Assembly: GCA_964415295.1 (NCBI GenBank)
Contig: CAYPYN010000001.1
Span: 248,001-312,000 of the forward strand
Length of the DNA stretch: 64,000 nucleotides
Reading direction: 5' to 3'
DNA from: SB21 sp964415295
GTDB taxonomy: Bacteria; CLD3; SB21
Shown here: piece after piece, positions 1 to 11,145 of the stretch
Numbering within the stretch: the stretch's first letter is position 1
How the letters are laid out: each line of letters starts with the position of its first letter
Translations under genes and position numbers: made by a program
Notes under the pieces: generated by a model
Told to the model about the DNA's origin: nothing
The model's database searches: none
What the model saw: the letters and a program-made list of their open reading frames with translations, nothing else

Positions 1-1052
<1,052 letters not shown>

Positions 1053-1085
1053 TTATTTTCAAATTTCTCTTAAGCCGGGGCTGTA

Positions 1086-1358
1086 TTATCCCTGGATCGC
1101 CAAAATATCCGCCTGGTGCATGATCAGATATTTCTTATTATCGATACTGACTTCGGTGCCGGAATATTTACCGTACAATACCATGTCGCCAACTTTCACT
1201 TCCATCGGTTCGTCCTTTTTACCGGAACCCACGGCCAGAACTTTTCCTACCTGGGGTTTTTCTTTTGCGGTGTCGGGAATGATCAAGCCGCTCGCCGTTT
1301 TTTCTTCGGCTTCCATGCTTTCCACGATTACGCGGTCGCCTAAGGGTTTGAGTTTCAT
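1086..1358 (-). CDS. groES: Co-chaperonin GroES (Hsp10)
   Basis: Heptameric lid of the GroEL chamber. The 90-residue protein has the family opening [10 protein letters not shown], the mobile-loop region with TASGLIIPD around residues 21-29, and the C-terminal ILAIQG strand. It is slightly shorter than the E. coli protein (97) but typical of many bacteria. It is the first gene of the groESL operon. A GGAGGA-type ribosome site precedes the ATG. I found no clear CIRCE element upstream, so heat-shock control by HrcA is not supported by sequence. Confidence 0.97.
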   Translation of the reverse strand: MKLKPLGDRVIVESMEAEEKTASGLIIPDTAKEKPQVGKVLAVGSGKKDEPMEVKVGDMVLYGKYSGTEVSIDNKKYLIMHQADILAIQG

Positions 1359-1416
1359 CGTCGTCCTCCGTTGAATTTAATTGAATGATTGATTTGGTTA
1401 GTTATTCAAGGTTTTG

Positions 1417-1443
1417 ATTGTAAAAATGCAGATCTAAAATCAA
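1417..1443 (-). promoter_or_regulatory. Weak candidate promoter of groESL
   Basis: Read on the minus strand, a TACAAT hexamer (plus bases 1417-1422) is preceded by TTGATT (1438-1443) with a short 15-base spacer, about 60 bases before the groES start. The spacing is not ideal, so this is a tentative assignment. Confidence 0.25.
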
Positions 1444-1589
1444 CAAGTGCTCCACTGTAGCCAAGTTTTGTGCCAAAAATTGTATTTAAGTTTGCGGCTG
1501 ATTTTATATAATTTACACAAAAAAATCAAGCTATTTTTAGCAGTCTTTCAAATAGAGTGCTACAATGTCACACGCCGTCATGACTATGT

Positions 1590-1605
1590 GTCATGTTGTT
1601 ATGAC
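1590..1605. promoter_or_regulatory. Inverted repeat in the groES/EamA intergenic region
   Basis: GTCAT, six bases, ATGAC forms a 5-bp dyad. A second palindrome, GTCATGAC, lies just before it (1577-1584). Clustered dyads between divergent genes could be an operator. The rest of the 1359-1686 gap is AT-rich and shows no coding sequence. Confidence 0.3.
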
Positions 1606-1686
1606 AAAAATTCATAAAAATTGATTTCCGGAAATGCAAAAAATTCCATATATTCTTTTAATAAATCATGGTTTAAAGGGTATTCT

Positions 1687-2631
1687 ATGTCTCATTATAT
1701 TCGGGGGGTCCTTTTTATTTGCACGGCCGCCTTGTGCTGGAGCAGCGCCGGACTGCTGATAAAGATCATTAACCTTCCGCCGGTTCAGATAGCCATGTAT
1801 CGGTCTTTCATCGCAGGAACTTTTCTGATCAGCTACATCCTATATCAGAAAAGGAAATTGGGCATCCCGTTCGCATTCAGGATCACCAAATGGGCGCTGG
1901 TTACAGGCACGTGCTACGTTTTTACCGTTTCATTGTTTGTCATCGCAAACAAGCTGACCACGTCCGCCAATGCCGTCTTTTTGCAGTTCACCGCACCCGT
2001 GTACGTCATACTTATCTCTTATTTCATATTAAAAGAAAAGATCTATGCAGTAGAGATCGCCACTGTTTTCATCTGTCTCGGCGGCATGATGCTTTTTTTT
2101 ATGGAAGAAGAGAAGTCCACGGCCCTGGCCGGAAACATTTTTGGAATCCTGTCCGGCGTGGCCTTCGCTTTTCTGCAGTTCTCAGTGAAAAAGACCGAAT
2201 TGGTGTCGGCAACCGAAACCGCGGAACAAAACGACCTTCGCGCTGTATTCAACCTGGCCTTCGGCAACGCCATGACCGTTATTTTGCTGGGGGCAACGCT
2301 GAGCCTTGTTTATGCCTCATCGGCGAGTTCCGCCGCTTCCCCTCTTTTCAGCATCTTCGGCAGTGGATTTTCCATCACGCGCAGCGATATACTGGGGCTG
2401 CTTTTCCTGGGAATTTTTCAACTTGGTCTCGGTTATTTGTTCTTCGCCAAAGGAGCCAAATATATTTCAAGCGTGGAGATCGCGATCTATACATTGCTGG
2501 AACCGATACTGAATCCCTTCTGGACCTATCTTGGTACGGGTGAAACGCCGGGATTCTGGGCCATCGTTGGCGGCGGATTGGTACTGACCGCAATAGTCGT
2601 AAATACGTTATTCAGGAAGAACGAAAAGTGA
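1687..2631 (+). CDS. EamA/DMT-family transporter
   Basis: Inner-membrane permease of the drug/metabolite transporter superfamily; the substrate cannot be read from sequence. The 314-residue protein contains two EamA repeats of about five helices each. Each repeat ends in the typical sequence: QFTAPVYVILISYFILKEK in the first, and AIYTLLEPILNPFWTYLGTGE in the second. I chose ATG 1687, 23 codons into the open frame, because AAAGGG lies just upstream and the protein then begins directly with the first helix. The gene overlaps aroK by four bases (GTGA), so the two are probably co-translated. No functional link to shikimate phosphorylation is obvious. Confidence 0.88.
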   Translation: MSHYIRGVLFICTAALCWSSAGLLIKIINLPPVQIAMYRSFIAGTFLISYILYQKRKLGIPFAFRITKWALVTGTCYVFTVSLFVIANKLTTSANAVFLQFTAPVYVILISYFILKEKIYAVEIATVFICLGGMMLFFMEEEKSTALAGNIFGILSGVAFAFLQFSVKKTELVSATETAEQNDLRAVFNLAFGNAMTVILLGATLSLVYASSASSAASPLFSIFGSGFSITRSDILGLLFLGIFQLGLGYLFFAKGAKYISSVEIAIYTLLEPILNPFWTYLGTGETPGFWAIVGGGLVLTAIVVNTLFRKNEK

Positions 2632-3188
2632 GCCCGTCCCCGTCAACATATCCTCAAGACTCCTTTTTCAATGGCGAATGGGAACTCCCAAAGCACATTT
2701 TCATATGCGGTTTCATGGGCAGCGGAAAGACGACCATCGGTGAGCTGTTGGCGCAGAAGATCAATTACGGCTTTTTAGATACCGACCGAATGATAGAAGA
2801 AAAGGAGAACTCGAGCATTCGCGACATTTTTGAAAATGCCGGTGAGGTCAGATTTCGGGAATTAGAAAATTCCGCTATCAGGCAAACCGTTGTTTCAGAA
2901 AAAAAATTGGTCGTTTCCCTTGGCGGCGGAAGCCTTATACGTAAAGAAAATCTGAAATTGGTCAAGAATCATGGATTTCTGATCTATCTGGAGACCGGTC
3001 TGGACACCGTCCGTAAACGAATTCCAGCGGATCCGGCGCGGCCGCTGCTGAAAGACGCGCCCCTCGAAAAGTTGTTCTCCATCCGTAGATCGTCCTATGA
3101 GAAAGCGGACCTGACCGTTCCCACGGATCATAAGACGCCTGCGGAAATCGTTGAGATCATTTGTTCGTCTTTCCAAAGCCTACCCTAG
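2628..3188 (+). CDS. aroK: Shikimate kinase
   Basis: Phosphorylates shikimate at O3 in the chorismate pathway. The P-loop GFMGSGKTT is near residues 28-36, followed by FLDTDRMIEE (substrate-binding Asp), the VRFRELE arginine region, the SLGGGS glycine motif, and the lid PLLKD. At 186 residues it is a normal length plus a short N-terminal tail. The start is taken as GTG 2628, which overlaps the upstream stop and has AGGAAG just ahead of it; no in-frame ATG occurs before the P-loop. It is second in a two-gene unit with the EamA transporter. Confidence 0.95.
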   Translation: MSPSPSTYPQDSFFNGEWELPKHIFICGFMGSGKTTIGELLAQKINYGFLDTDRMIEEKENSSIRDIFENAGEVRFRELENSAIRQTVVSEKKLVVSLGGGSLIRKENLKLVKNHGFLIYLETGLDTVRKRIPADPARPLLKDAPLEKLFSIRRSSYEKADLTVPTDHKTPAEIVEIICSSFQSLP

Positions 3189-3262
3189 TTTCTTTGGCCC
3201 GTCAATCAGAATTTACCTGTATGGCGCTAATGCTTGCGGCATTTCCTGCAGCGAATTTCTTC

Positions 3263-3291
3263 TTGACAAATCATCCCTAATTTGTTATCAT
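3263..3291 (+). promoter_or_regulatory. Sigma-70-type promoter for the 80-residue acidic protein
   Basis: A perfect TTGACA at 3263-3268, a 17-base spacer and TATCAT at 3286-3291 give one of the best consensus matches in the window. It is about 110 bases ahead of the small gene at 3402, implying a leader of roughly 100 bases. Confidence 0.6.
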
Positions 3292-3401
3292 TGCTCGAAT
3301 TTTAGAATGCGTGGCTGCAACAAAGTCAGAAAGCATGCGGTTCTATAACCAACAAGTATCTGAAAATAATCTGTTTCTATAGATCTTAAGAAGGAGTGAC
3401 C

Positions 3402-3644
3402 ATGCCAAGATTAACCGCTGCGGAATGGGTAGCCAGGGAAAATAACTGCCAGGAACCCGAAGCCGAGAACATGCTGGAAGAAGATCCGGATCTGGAATAT
3501 GAGTATTATTTGCGGTATTGCCTGCAGGAATTGAATCTCTCCCCCGACGAGATCATCCGCGGATTCGGTTCCGACACCACCGAGGCGCAGGAACGCTTCA
3601 TCGAGGACTTCAAAGGTGAAGATGAAATGGAGATGGAACAGTAG
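3402..3644 (+). CDS. Small acidic protein of unknown function
   Basis: An 80-residue, strongly acidic soluble protein that I do not recognise. It has no signal peptide and no membrane segment. Glu and Asp cluster in residues 17-31 and again at the C-terminus (GEDEMEMEQ). The ATG at 3402 has the excellent ribosome site AAGAAGGAG five bases upstream; an in-frame GTG at 3396 overlaps that site and is rejected. The gene stands alone: a near-consensus promoter lies before it and a strong bidirectional terminator after it, so it is likely a highly expressed monocistron. Function unknown. Confidence 0.75.
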   Translation: MPRLTAAEWVARENNCQEPEAENMLEEDPDLEYEYYLRYCLQELNLSPDEIIRGFGSDTTEAQERFIEDFKGEDEMEMEQ

Positions 3645-3668
3645 ATTTTACTTCATATTTTCTTACAC

Positions 3669-3705
3669 AAAAAAGAGTTAAAGATCATGTCTTTAACTCT
3701 TTTTT
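3669..3705. terminator. Strong bidirectional intrinsic terminator
   Basis: A perfect 16-bp stem (3669-3684 with 3690-3705) closes a five-base loop. It has A6 on one side and T6 on the other, so it can end transcription of both convergent genes, the small acidic protein and the permease. Confidence 0.92.
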
Positions 3706-3777
3706 ATTTGTAACAACTCAGCATTAAAGAAGATAAACCACGGAGGCACGGTGAGTAGCCACTCCCGTTTTCTTTTA

Positions 3778-5109
3778 TTATGATCTAAAGCGCTCTGTAA
3801 AGTAATACAAGAGGCTCAATACGGTAATCGCAATGATCATCCCTATCATCTTTTCGGTTGCCAGGTTGGATAAGAACCAAAGGATGGTGATCACCGAAAG
3901 GACAGGAACTGCATATCCCCCCGGTATTCGGAAAGCTTGCGGGTCATTTTGACCTTTTAGCCTGAACTTGATAACCGCTAACGCCACGCCTAAATAAATA
4001 AGCAGAACGGATGAAGAGGACAACATAGCCAGATGTTCAAATTCACCCGTGATGGCAAAAAAACAGGCCAAGGCTGTGAAAGTAATGACTGAGACGTAGG
4101 GCGTTGCGAATCTGGGATGAACGAGCGACAACGGCTCGATCGGAATGACGCGGTCCTTGGCGGAACGGAACAGTACGCGCGGCATATTGATAATGTCGCC
4201 GCTTAAATAACCGAACATGGAAACGGCCGCGCCGATAATGATCAGGGTTACCCCGGACGGACCCATGATCCTCCTGGCGACCTCCGCTAATGGAGCGGCT
4301 TTGTACTCCGCAAAAGAATTTCCAAGAACCCCCTGAGAAACAACCTGCACTCCGATGTATATCAGGAGTATGATGCTAAAGCTGGCCAGTATGCCCCTGG
4401 GAATTGTCTTTTTGGGGTTTTGAACCTCGCCGCTCACGCTAAATGCATTTTCCGCGCCCTGAAAAGCGAAGAAAAGTATGATGGCCACCGCGCCGATATC
4501 GTTGACCGATGGAACTTTTTCCCATACTAAGTTCTCCGTAGAAATACCGGTGGATCCCCAGGCGATCAGTATGATCAGCGGCGTCAGTTTGGCCAGAGCG
4601 GTCAGTTTTACAACAGCGATCCCCTGCTTCACGCCCCAGACATTGACCATAGCAAGTCCGGAAAAAATGAATATAAAGAAACCGGCGCGGAAAAATGGTT
4701 CTTTGAATATGGGCATCAGATAGGATAATGTATTAGCCAGCGCATTGGCCACCGCCGCCGCGCCCATCAATGAGGCGCCGAATATGAACAGGTTCGTCGT
4801 CAGAAAACCAAAGTATTTTCCAAACGCTGTTTCGATATATGCATAGGCTCCGCCGGTCATGGTTATCCGGCTTCCCACTTCCGCGAAACAAAGCATAATG
4901 ATGATCATCAAAAAGCCGCAAAACAAATAAGCCAGGATTCCCGCAGCGCCAAGTCCTTCGCTCACAATGGCGGGCAGAACGAATATCCCTGAGCCGATGA
5001 CCACATTAATGATATTGGCCGTCAGCCCCCAAAGTCCAATTTCTCTTTTTAATCCTTCGTCGGTGTTGTTTGGGGAAGTCATTTTCTGATTCTCATTATT
5101 TGTGACCAA
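3778..5109 (-). CDS. APC-superfamily amino-acid permease
   Basis: Inner-membrane amino-acid/cation symporter or exchanger with about 12 predicted helices in 443 residues. The first helix carries the unwound substrate motif GSGIF (IINVVIGSGIFVLP), and the sixth carries FAFQGAENAFSVSGE with the following NPKKTIPRGI loop, both diagnostic of the APC family. The substrate is not determinable. It is a single gene, convergent with the acidic-protein gene and sharing its terminator. A later in-frame ATG exists nine codons in, so the exact start is uncertain. Confidence 0.9.
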   Translation of the reverse strand: MVTNNENQKMTSPNNTDEGLKREIGLWGLTANIINVVIGSGIFVLPAIVSEGLGAAGILAYLFCGFLMIIIMLCFAEVGSRITMTGGAYAYIETAFGKYFGFLTTNLFIFGASLMGAAAVANALANTLSYLMPIFKEPFFRAGFFIFIFSGLAMVNVWGVKQGIAVVKLTALAKLTPLIILIAWGSTGISTENLVWEKVPSVNDIGAVAIILFFAFQGAENAFSVSGEVQNPKKTIPRGILASFSIILLIYIGVQVVSQGVLGNSFAEYKAAPLAEVARRIMGPSGVTLIIIGAAVSMFGYLSGDIINMPRVLFRSAKDRVIPIEPLSLVHPRFATPYVSVITFTALACFFAITGEFEHLAMLSSSSVLLIYLGVALAVIKFRLKGQNDPQAFRIPGGYAVPVLSVITILWFLSNLATEKMIGMIIAITVLSLLYYFTERFRS

Positions 5110-5132
5110 TCCAGATTGAATATTGGAATGTG

Positions 5133-6137
5133 TCAGTTCTTAATGCACCGAATACTCATAGCTTGTTCATGGAAGTTAGAGAATCGAGAAACAAAGCTGT
5201 CATTGTAAGCCATGCTTCTACTGAACGATCTTGTTGGCAAATTTTGAGTCGTGGGTGTTGATGTCCACCAATAGCCAACCGATCCAAGTCCCTCAAATAC
5301 GCTTTTCCGATAGCCGCCGGGCAACGCCCTGAATCCCGTTTCATTTGTCGCACCTGAATTTGGACTTTGCCAATGCGAGGTACCGTTTTCCTTTAGTTTG
5401 CCGCCAGCTATTTCCAACCCTCCGAGGTAATCCGTAAGTACGGTCCAATCAGCATCCGTGGGCACTCGCCATCCTTCTGGAGCAACACCCCGACGATCGT
5501 GGACTGCAAACCAATTATAAAGATTACCGTACGTATTCGCCAAAGTTGTATCATTATCATAGTAACAAAATCCTCCAGTTAACCCAAGGTTCTCCCACGA
5601 CGCGCTGTCGGATGCATGAATAATCGTATCACCATTTTGATAACGCGTTACCTTCAAATTCTCAATCATCCAAACCTGAGTGCCGATCGTCACTGTATGA
5701 TAAATATTACCATCAATATCGGTTACGGTATTACTACCTTGTCCCGTGTCTGTTGTGTCGGTTAGAAAGCTAACTTGATTCCCGTAATAAGTTCCATTGA
5801 TATTAATAGCATATGCTCTAACGTAATAGTTGGTTGACGGCTCTAAGCCTGTTATCACGCTTACAAAGTCTCCAATTCCTGCGCCATCAGAAGTCTTATC
5901 ATCTTCGACCGTCGGATAAGGCGCGGTGTCCCAACAAATTCCTCTTGCAATGACCTCTGATACACTTTCAGTAGAGATATTCCCTCCGCCAGAAGCACTT
6001 GAGTCGGTTATTTGGCTTATTTCTGTGGTACTGATAACAACTAAAGATTCGTGTTTTTCTGATTTTTCCCCGCAACTCAGCAGGGTCCAGCACGATACGG
6101 CACTTAGGGCTTGAAAAAATGAAGACGATCCTTTCAT
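5133..6137 (-). CDS. FISUMP-domain lipoprotein
   Basis: Predicted surface or periplasmic lipoprotein of 334 residues. ATG 6137 was chosen over longer in-frame starts because it has AGGGAGA upstream and yields a signal peptide ending in the lipobox LLSC (acylated Cys22). Residues ~35-105 form a fibronectin-like repeat (GICWDTAPYPTVEDDK, then NYYVRAYAINING). The remainder is the Fibrobacter succinogenes major paralogous domain, seen in DIDGNIYHTVTIGTQVWMIE and the WRVPTDADW core. This family is typical of Fibrobacteres, Bacteroidetes and relatives; its role is thought to be surface-associated but is not established. No partner gene is adjacent. Confidence 0.88.
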   Translation of the reverse strand: MKGSSSFFQALSAVSCWTLLSCGEKSEKHESLVVISTTEISQITDSSASGGGNISTESVSEVIARGICWDTAPYPTVEDDKTSDGAGIGDFVSVITGLEPSTNYYVRAYAININGTYYGNQVSFLTDTTDTGQGSNTVTDIDGNIYHTVTIGTQVWMIENLKVTRYQNGDTIIHASDSASWENLGLTGGFCYYDNDTTLANTYGNLYNWFAVHDRRGVAPEGWRVPTDADWTVLTDYLGGLEIAGGKLKENGTSHWQSPNSGATNETGFRALPGGYRKSVFEGLGSVGYWWTSTPTTQNLPTRSFSRSMAYNDSFVSRFSNFHEQAMSIRCIKN

Positions 6138-6438
6138 AAATCTCCCTAGAATTATGAGTGAGATATACGATTGTGACTCCGTCAAGGATACGAGAGGGGA
6201 ATGACGGACCAGAGAATACAAGAATGTCATGGAGTGGCATCTTAATATAAAGCACCGCTCTTCATTTCGCAAGTCAAAGATTTATTTCAAATCCTCCTGT
6301 ACAGGATTCTTGACAGAGTTGTAATTGGAATTATGGCTTGTCAAACCACATTTCACCTTGATTTGAAAAACACAAACCCTTAGATTGTAACGAATATCTC
6401 GCACATTTGACCAAATCCAATCATCCGGAAGAACCTGA
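6138..6438. other. Non-coding divergent intergenic region
   Basis: About 300 bases between the divergent FISUMP lipoprotein and the polyprenyl synthase. Open frames here on the minus strand show no recognisable protein or ribosome site. A TTGACA at 6310-6315 has no good -10 partner. I see nothing else. Confidence 0.5.
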
Positions 6439-7412
6439 ATGACGCTGAAAGACATATTTGAACCGATCGAAGAAGAACTCGAGGTATTCAAAAAGAAATT
6501 CAAAGAACAGCTGACGTCCAGGGTTACGATCGTAGATACGATCGCACAGTATGTCGTCAAATCGCGAGGCAAAAACCTTCGGCCAATGCTGGTTCTTTTA
6601 TGCAGTAAATTATGTGAAGGCGCCGTCACGGAACGCGGTTACCGCGCGGCGATCACCATAGAATTGGTACACGGCGCGACGCTGGTTCATGACGATGTCG
6701 TAGACGGCGCCGATATGCGGCGCGGCATGCCGACCATCAACGCGGTATGGAAGAATAAAATGGCCGTCCTTATGGGCGATTATCTCCTGGCCAATGCCCT
6801 GATCAGTATTGTTGATATTAGAAGTTTCGACGCGATGATGCTCCTTTCTATCGCGACAAAGCGGGCCTGCGAGGGTGAATTACTGCAGATCGATAAAAGC
6901 CGCAAACTCGATATTGATGAAGAGACTTACATTCAGATGGTTTCGGATAAGACCGGCGCTTTGATCTCCGCGGCTTGCGAACTCGGCGCGATCACAACCA
7001 CCGAAAGTATGGAAGACCGGAAAGCTCTCAGGGAATTCGGCGAAAACATCGGTATCGCATTCCAGATCAAAGACGATTTGTTTGATTTTGAAGGTGTACA
7101 GACCATCATCGGCAAAACCAAAGGACGTGACTTGAAAGAACAGAAGATCACATTGCCGCTGATCCATGCGTTCTCCAAAGCTCCGCGGAGCGAATCAAAG
7201 CGTATTCTTAAAATGATCAAGGGCGATGCGAACCGTTCCGATGTCAAACAGATCATCGCGTTTACGGAATCGTACGGAGGTCTTGAATATGCCAAGAAAA
7301 GATTGAGGGATTATTCGGATAAGGCCATAGGGATCTTGTCCCATTTTAAAGATTCGCCGGCCAAAGAAGGATTGAAGAATTTTGTGCAGTTCAATATTGA
7401 GAGAAACAAATA

Positions 7413-7413
<1 letters not shown>
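6439..7413 (+). CDS. Long-chain polyprenyl diphosphate synthase
   Basis: Trans-prenyltransferase that condenses isopentenyl diphosphate units into a long prenyl chain, probably for quinone side chains. The first aspartate-rich motif DDVVD is at residues 85-89 and the second, DDLFD, at 212-216; GKNLRPM supplies the diphosphate-binding Arg. The residue five before the first motif is Ala (A80), a small residue, which in this family permits elongation beyond C20, as in heptaprenyl or octaprenyl synthases (HepT/IspB class). Length 324 is standard. It lies 130 bases before enolase. A second synthase with an aromatic gate is at 15.0-16.0 kb, so the two probably make different chain lengths. Confidence 0.9.
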
Positions 7414-8823
<1,410 letters not shown>

Positions 8824-8834
8824 GGAAAGAACGC

Positions 8835-9194
8835 ATGCAAACCGAACCGCTTGAACACAGCAAGAAAACTGCGGCCGATAATACGGCTTCTCTTGAAAAG
8901 AAGAAAAAGAGAAAAAAGATCATCTTCTGGTCGGTGATCGGCGTGATCGTTCTGACCGTTGTCACCGGTAATTACGGCGCGTATCAAATGTATGTGATCA
9001 AGCGGCAGAAGGCGCAGTTGGCCACGGAGATCGAAAACCTCAAAAAGGAACAGGCGCAATTACTCAAGGAACGTGAAAGGGCCAAGACCGATCTGACCTA
9101 TATTGAAAAAGTTGCGCGTGAGAAGTACAGCATGGTCAAGCCGGGCGAACATGTGTATCAGGTCATCACTAAGGACAAAGAAGCTAAAAAATAA
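8835..9194 (+). CDS. FtsB/DivIC-like septum formation protein
   Basis: Bitopic division protein of 119 residues. There is a Lys-rich cytoplasmic N-terminus, one transmembrane helix at about 28-46 (IIFWSVIGVIVLTVV), then a coiled coil (about 52-90: KAQLATEIENLKKEQAQLLK) and the family end YIEKVAREKYSMVKPGE. This is the septum-formation-initiator family, whose members link FtsL and FtsQ in the divisome. Placement directly after eno is the same as ftsB in many Proteobacteria. FtsL and FtsQ are encoded in the dcw cluster of this window. Confidence 0.88.
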   Translation: MQTEPLEHSKKTAADNTASLEKKKKRKKIIFWSVIGVIVLTVVTGNYGAYQMYVIKRQKAQLATEIENLKKEQAQLLKERERAKTDLTYIEKVAREKYSMVKPGEHVYQVITKDKEAKK

Positions 9195-9232
9195 AATCAG
9201 TTCACGCACTGATGAATTTAAACGGAGTATGA

Positions 9233-9706
9233 ATGTTTAAAGAAGGCTCTATTGAAGGGGTAATAGTAAAGGATCTTAAAAAATTTTCCGATCGCAGAGG
9301 ATGGCTGATGGAGTTATATCGCCATGATGAATTAGCCGAAAATGATCATCCCGTTATGTCGTATGTTTCCATGACCGAACCCGGCGTTGCCCGCGGGCCG
9401 CACGAACATGAGGAACAATCCGATCTATTCAGTTTTCTTGGCCCTTCGGATTTCAAACTATATCTTTGGGATAACCGCAAACACTCCCCGACTTTTATGA
9501 AAAAAATGACGCTGGTTCTCGGCGAAAGTAAAGCGGCTTCCGTCATTATTCCTCCGGGTGTCGTGCATGCTTATAAAAATGTCGGTGGAAAGCAAGGTAT
9601 CGTCTTCAATTCGGCAAACCGCTTGTATGCCGGAAAGAACAAAAAAGAGCGCGTGGATGAGATCCGCCATGAGGACGATGTCAACTCGCCTTTCCGTTTA
9701 GACTAG
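9233..9706 (+). CDS. RmlC-like cupin (dTDP-sugar 3,5-epimerase family)
   Basis: A 157-residue cupin protein related to dTDP-4-dehydrorhamnose 3,5-epimerase. The family features are the N-terminal DLKKFSDRRGWLMELYR, the central SMTEPGVARGPHEHEEQ with paired His residues, and the PPGVVHAYKN strand carrying the second His region. It is shorter than classic RmlC (about 185), so it may be an epimerase-like protein with a different nucleotide-sugar substrate. No other rml gene is nearby. It lies between the FtsB-like gene and the PBP4 gene, 38 bases after the former. Confidence 0.75.
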   Translation: MFKEGSIEGVIVKDLKKFSDRRGWLMELYRHDELAENDHPVMSYVSMTEPGVARGPHEHEEQSDLFSFLGPSDFKLYLWDNRKHSPTFMKKMTLVLGESKAASVIIPPGVVHAYKNVGGKQGIVFNSANRLYAGKNKKERVDEIRHEDDVNSPFRLD

Positions 9707-9714
9707 TGGCCGCG

Positions 9715-11145
9715 ATGAAATACTTTTTTTTCTTCCTGCTCTCCTTCCGCCTTTCCGTTTTTTCACAGAACGAATATTCAAAACAAAAACTGGATTCGAT
9801 CAAAACCTCTTTGGACGTGGTCTTTGAAAATCCGCTGTTCAAGGATTCCAAATTCGGTTTTATCGCCAAATCTCTGCGGACGGGACAGATATTGTACGAA
9901 GCCAATGCATCGGACCTTTTGAGTTCTGCCTCCTGCATGAAACTGGTCACTACCGCGGCCGCGCTGGATCGCTGGGGAACCAATTATCAGTTCCGAACCG
10001 GTTTCTATACGGACGGTCATTTCAAGAACGGCGTCATAGACAGCAATTTATACGTCAAAGGATACGGCGATCCGTATTTCACTTCCGAAATTCTCTTGCG
10101 AACAATCTATCATTTGAAGGCGATGGGTTTGACACAGATCAAGGGAAATATCATTGCCGACGATTCGTATTTGAAAGATTCTCCCAATGCCGAGACCAAC
10201 GACCGGGCGTACTCCGCTATCGGAAGCGCCTTGGGATTCAGTTTCAATTGTGTCGCCATTTATGTACAACCCGGAGAGAAGATCGGCGATTCGGCCGTTG
10301 TATTCACCGAGCCTGTTTCGTCATTAATTCGCGTGATCAATTACGCCAAGACCGCGGACTCAACAAGCGGCGTCGGAGTCAGCAATTATTCCGTCACGGC
10401 CAACTACCATAAGGAGAAAATGACGATCTATGTCTCCGGCACAATGGGACTGGGAGAACCGGAGACCGTGATCTATAAACGGATCAACGAGCCGGCGTTA
10501 TTCACAGGCACCATCATCAAAGAAACTTTTGAATTGTTCGGTATTTCGATAAAAGGTAAGGTTTTTACCGGCATCACACCGAAGAATGTCAAGATCGTAG
10601 CTGAGCCGCCTTCTTATGATCTTTCGTACATGGTTGCCGGCATCAATAAATGGAGTAACAATTACGCGGCGACGCAGCTTCTTATGATCATGGGCGCGCA
10701 GGAATTTGGGCCGCCCGGAACGGATGAAAAAGGCATTCGCGCCATGAAACCTTTCCTGACAAAAGTTGGCCTGTCCGATCGCGAAATCACCATTGTCGAC
10801 GGCTCCGGTCTTGATGCCGGCAATAAGATCACACCCTCGGCGATGGCACGCTTATTGGAATTTATGCACCGTGATTTTAATGCGCCGGAATTCATATCTT
10901 CGTTCAGTATCGCGGGACTCGACGGTACGGAAAAGAAGCGTTTCAAAAAGAACGGCGGTCCTGCCAAACACAGCCGCCTCAAGATCGGTTATCTCCACGG
11001 CATCAGCGGGCTTGCCGGATACATTGAGACCAAACAGCGCGACCTCGTGGCCTTCTGCCTTCTCACCAATGGTTTTCCCAAAGAATATTATGAGTCGGTG
11101 AAACAGCTTGAGGATAAAGTCTGTACGATCTTATCGAACCAGTGA
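9715..11145 (+). CDS. dacB: D-Ala-D-Ala carboxypeptidase/endopeptidase, PBP4 type (S13)
   Basis: Periplasmic peptidoglycan hydrolase of the S13 family, trimming or opening cross-links. A signal peptide (MKYFFFFLLSFRLSVFS) leads a 476-residue protein. The active-site tetrad SCMK is at residues 73-76, the second motif is SNN in KWSNNYAA, and the DGSGLDAGNKITP segment precedes the third motif. In place of the usual KTG the sequence reads KIG (LKIGYLHGISGLAGYIE). The start ATG 9715 is preferred to the GTG at 9706 that abuts the previous stop. yraN overlaps its stop by one base. The KIG variant may reduce or alter activity. Confidence 0.88.
   Translation: MKYFFFFLLSFRLSVFSQNEYSKQKLDSIKTSLDVVFENPLFKDSKFGFIAKSLRTGQILYEANASDLLSSASCMKLVTTAAALDRWGTNYQFRTGFYTDGHFKNGVIDSNLYVKGYGDPYFTSEILLRTIYHLKAMGLTQIKGNIIADDSYLKDSPNAETNDRAYSAIGSALGFSFNCVAIYVQPGEKIGDSAVVFTEPVSSLIRVINYAKTADSTSGVGVSNYSVTANYHKEKMTIYVSGTMGLGEPETVIYKRINEPALFTGTIIKETFELFGISIKGKVFTGITPKNVKIVAEPPSYDLSYMVAGINKWSNNYAATQLLMIMGAQEFGPPGTDEKGIRAMKPFLTKVGLSDREITIVDGSGLDAGNKITPSAMARLLEFMHRDFNAPEFISSFSIAGLDGTEKKRFKKNGGPAKHSRLKIGYLHGISGLAGYIETKQRDLVAFCLLTNGFPKEYYESVKQLEDKVCTILSNQ

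Noticed and set aside
1359..1686. Possible CIRCE heat-shock operator before groES
   Set aside because: GAGTGCTA occurs once at ~1555 but the paired inverted arm TTAGCACTC at nine bases is missing.
3151..3348. 65-codon frame across the aroK end and the promoter region
   Set aside because: It contains the TTGACA/TATCAT promoter and lacks a ribosome site; no protein features.
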